Of a stretch of DNA of 11,976 nt, positions 11,890 to 11,976 are shown piece after piece. The stretch is from Nitratidesulfovibrio sp044433065 (GTDB lineage Bacteria > Desulfobacterota > Desulfovibrionia > Desulfovibrionales > Desulfovibrionaceae), in NCBI GenBank assembly GCA_044433065.1, contig JAWXUA010000090.1, forward strand, positions 1-11,976, in the 5' to 3' direction. Both the position numbers and the translations under genes were made by a program. The notes under the pieces were generated by a model. That model saw only the letters and a list, made by a program, of their open reading frames with translations. It had not been told where the DNA came from and searched no databases. The first letter of the stretch is position 1. Every line of letters begins with the position of its first letter.

Positions 11890-11976
11890 GATAAACTCTT
11901 CCCCCCGTGTGGCCATGAGTTTCCTTCAGGGAGCGGACTAGCATCCACAATTGAAAGTCTTTTAAAGGGATGGGGG
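11890..11976 (-). repeat. Post-terminator intergenic repeat, copy B (truncated by window end)
   Basis: Read on the minus strand from 11976 it gives CCCCCATCCCTTTAAAAGAC, then TTTCAATTGTGGATG, a TGAAGG block and GGCCACACGGGGGG, matching copy A after ssb block for block. In copies A and C this sequence starts immediately after the terminator hairpin of a gene on the same strand. A minus-strand gene ending in such a hairpin is therefore expected just beyond the right edge. Confidence 0.65.

Larger units (their letters stand above)
11501..11976. other. Non-coding right end of the window
   Basis: I see no convincing gene here. An 82-codon plus-strand frame (11454-11702) begins inside repeat copy C without a ribosome site, and an 87-codon minus-strand frame (11950-11687) begins inside copy B; both look accidental. 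The stretch holds a second plus-strand terminator (11516-11556), a mosaic repeat (11598-11705), a minus-strand terminator-like stem (11778-11807) and repeat copy B. Confidence 0.6.

Overview
The window most likely comes from a sulfate-reducing deltaproteobacterium of the Desulfovibrionaceae type. The grounds are a split acyl-CoA carboxylase with AccA and AccD halves fused in one chain, a c-type monoheme protein, and G-rich hairpins with a CTTT...AAAG top closing nearly every transcription unit. This placement is an inference from gene content, not a database match.

Layout. Positions 1-141 hold the tail of an intergenic repeat and a 63-bp (GA)n tract. A minus-strand pair follows: a secreted monoheme cytochrome c-like protein (142-693) and a YheT-family alpha/beta hydrolase (815-1909). 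Positions 1910-2441 have no convincing gene but contain two kinds of intergenic repeat and the ssb terminator. A tight minus-strand operon runs from 7784 down to 2442: biotin carboxylase, fused AccA-AccD carboxyltransferase, a biotin-carrier-like protein, a 115-residue unknown, and ssb. Its five genes lie 1 to 39 bases apart. Divergently, on the plus strand, sit a small cysteine-rich reading frame (7993-8139), preceded by a 22-codon frame with an excellent ribosome binding site (7919-7987), then purine nucleoside phosphorylase (8216-9106) and TypA/BipA (9363-11213). The last 760 bases are non-coding, with stacked terminators and nested repeats.

How the genes work together. The three carboxylase genes supply all activities of a biotin-dependent acyl-CoA carboxylase, the first step of fatty acid synthesis if the substrate is acetyl-CoA. 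All three subunits depart from textbook motifs. ssb appears to share their transcript. PNP (purine salvage) and TypA (ribosome-associated GTPase) form a separate plus-strand group, with terminator-like hairpins between them.

Most of the coding content is housekeeping. The parts most worth a second look are: (1) a family of post-terminator intergenic repeats with four partial copies, one split by a 145-bp insertion rich in TTC-loop hairpins; (2) the small Cys-rich gene, possibly frameshifted; (3) the jointly diverged carboxylase; (4) the duplicated terminator-like leader of typA; (5) the long GA tract and clustered in-frame tandem repeats. I saw no CRISPR array, tRNA, rRNA, transposase, phage or defence gene.
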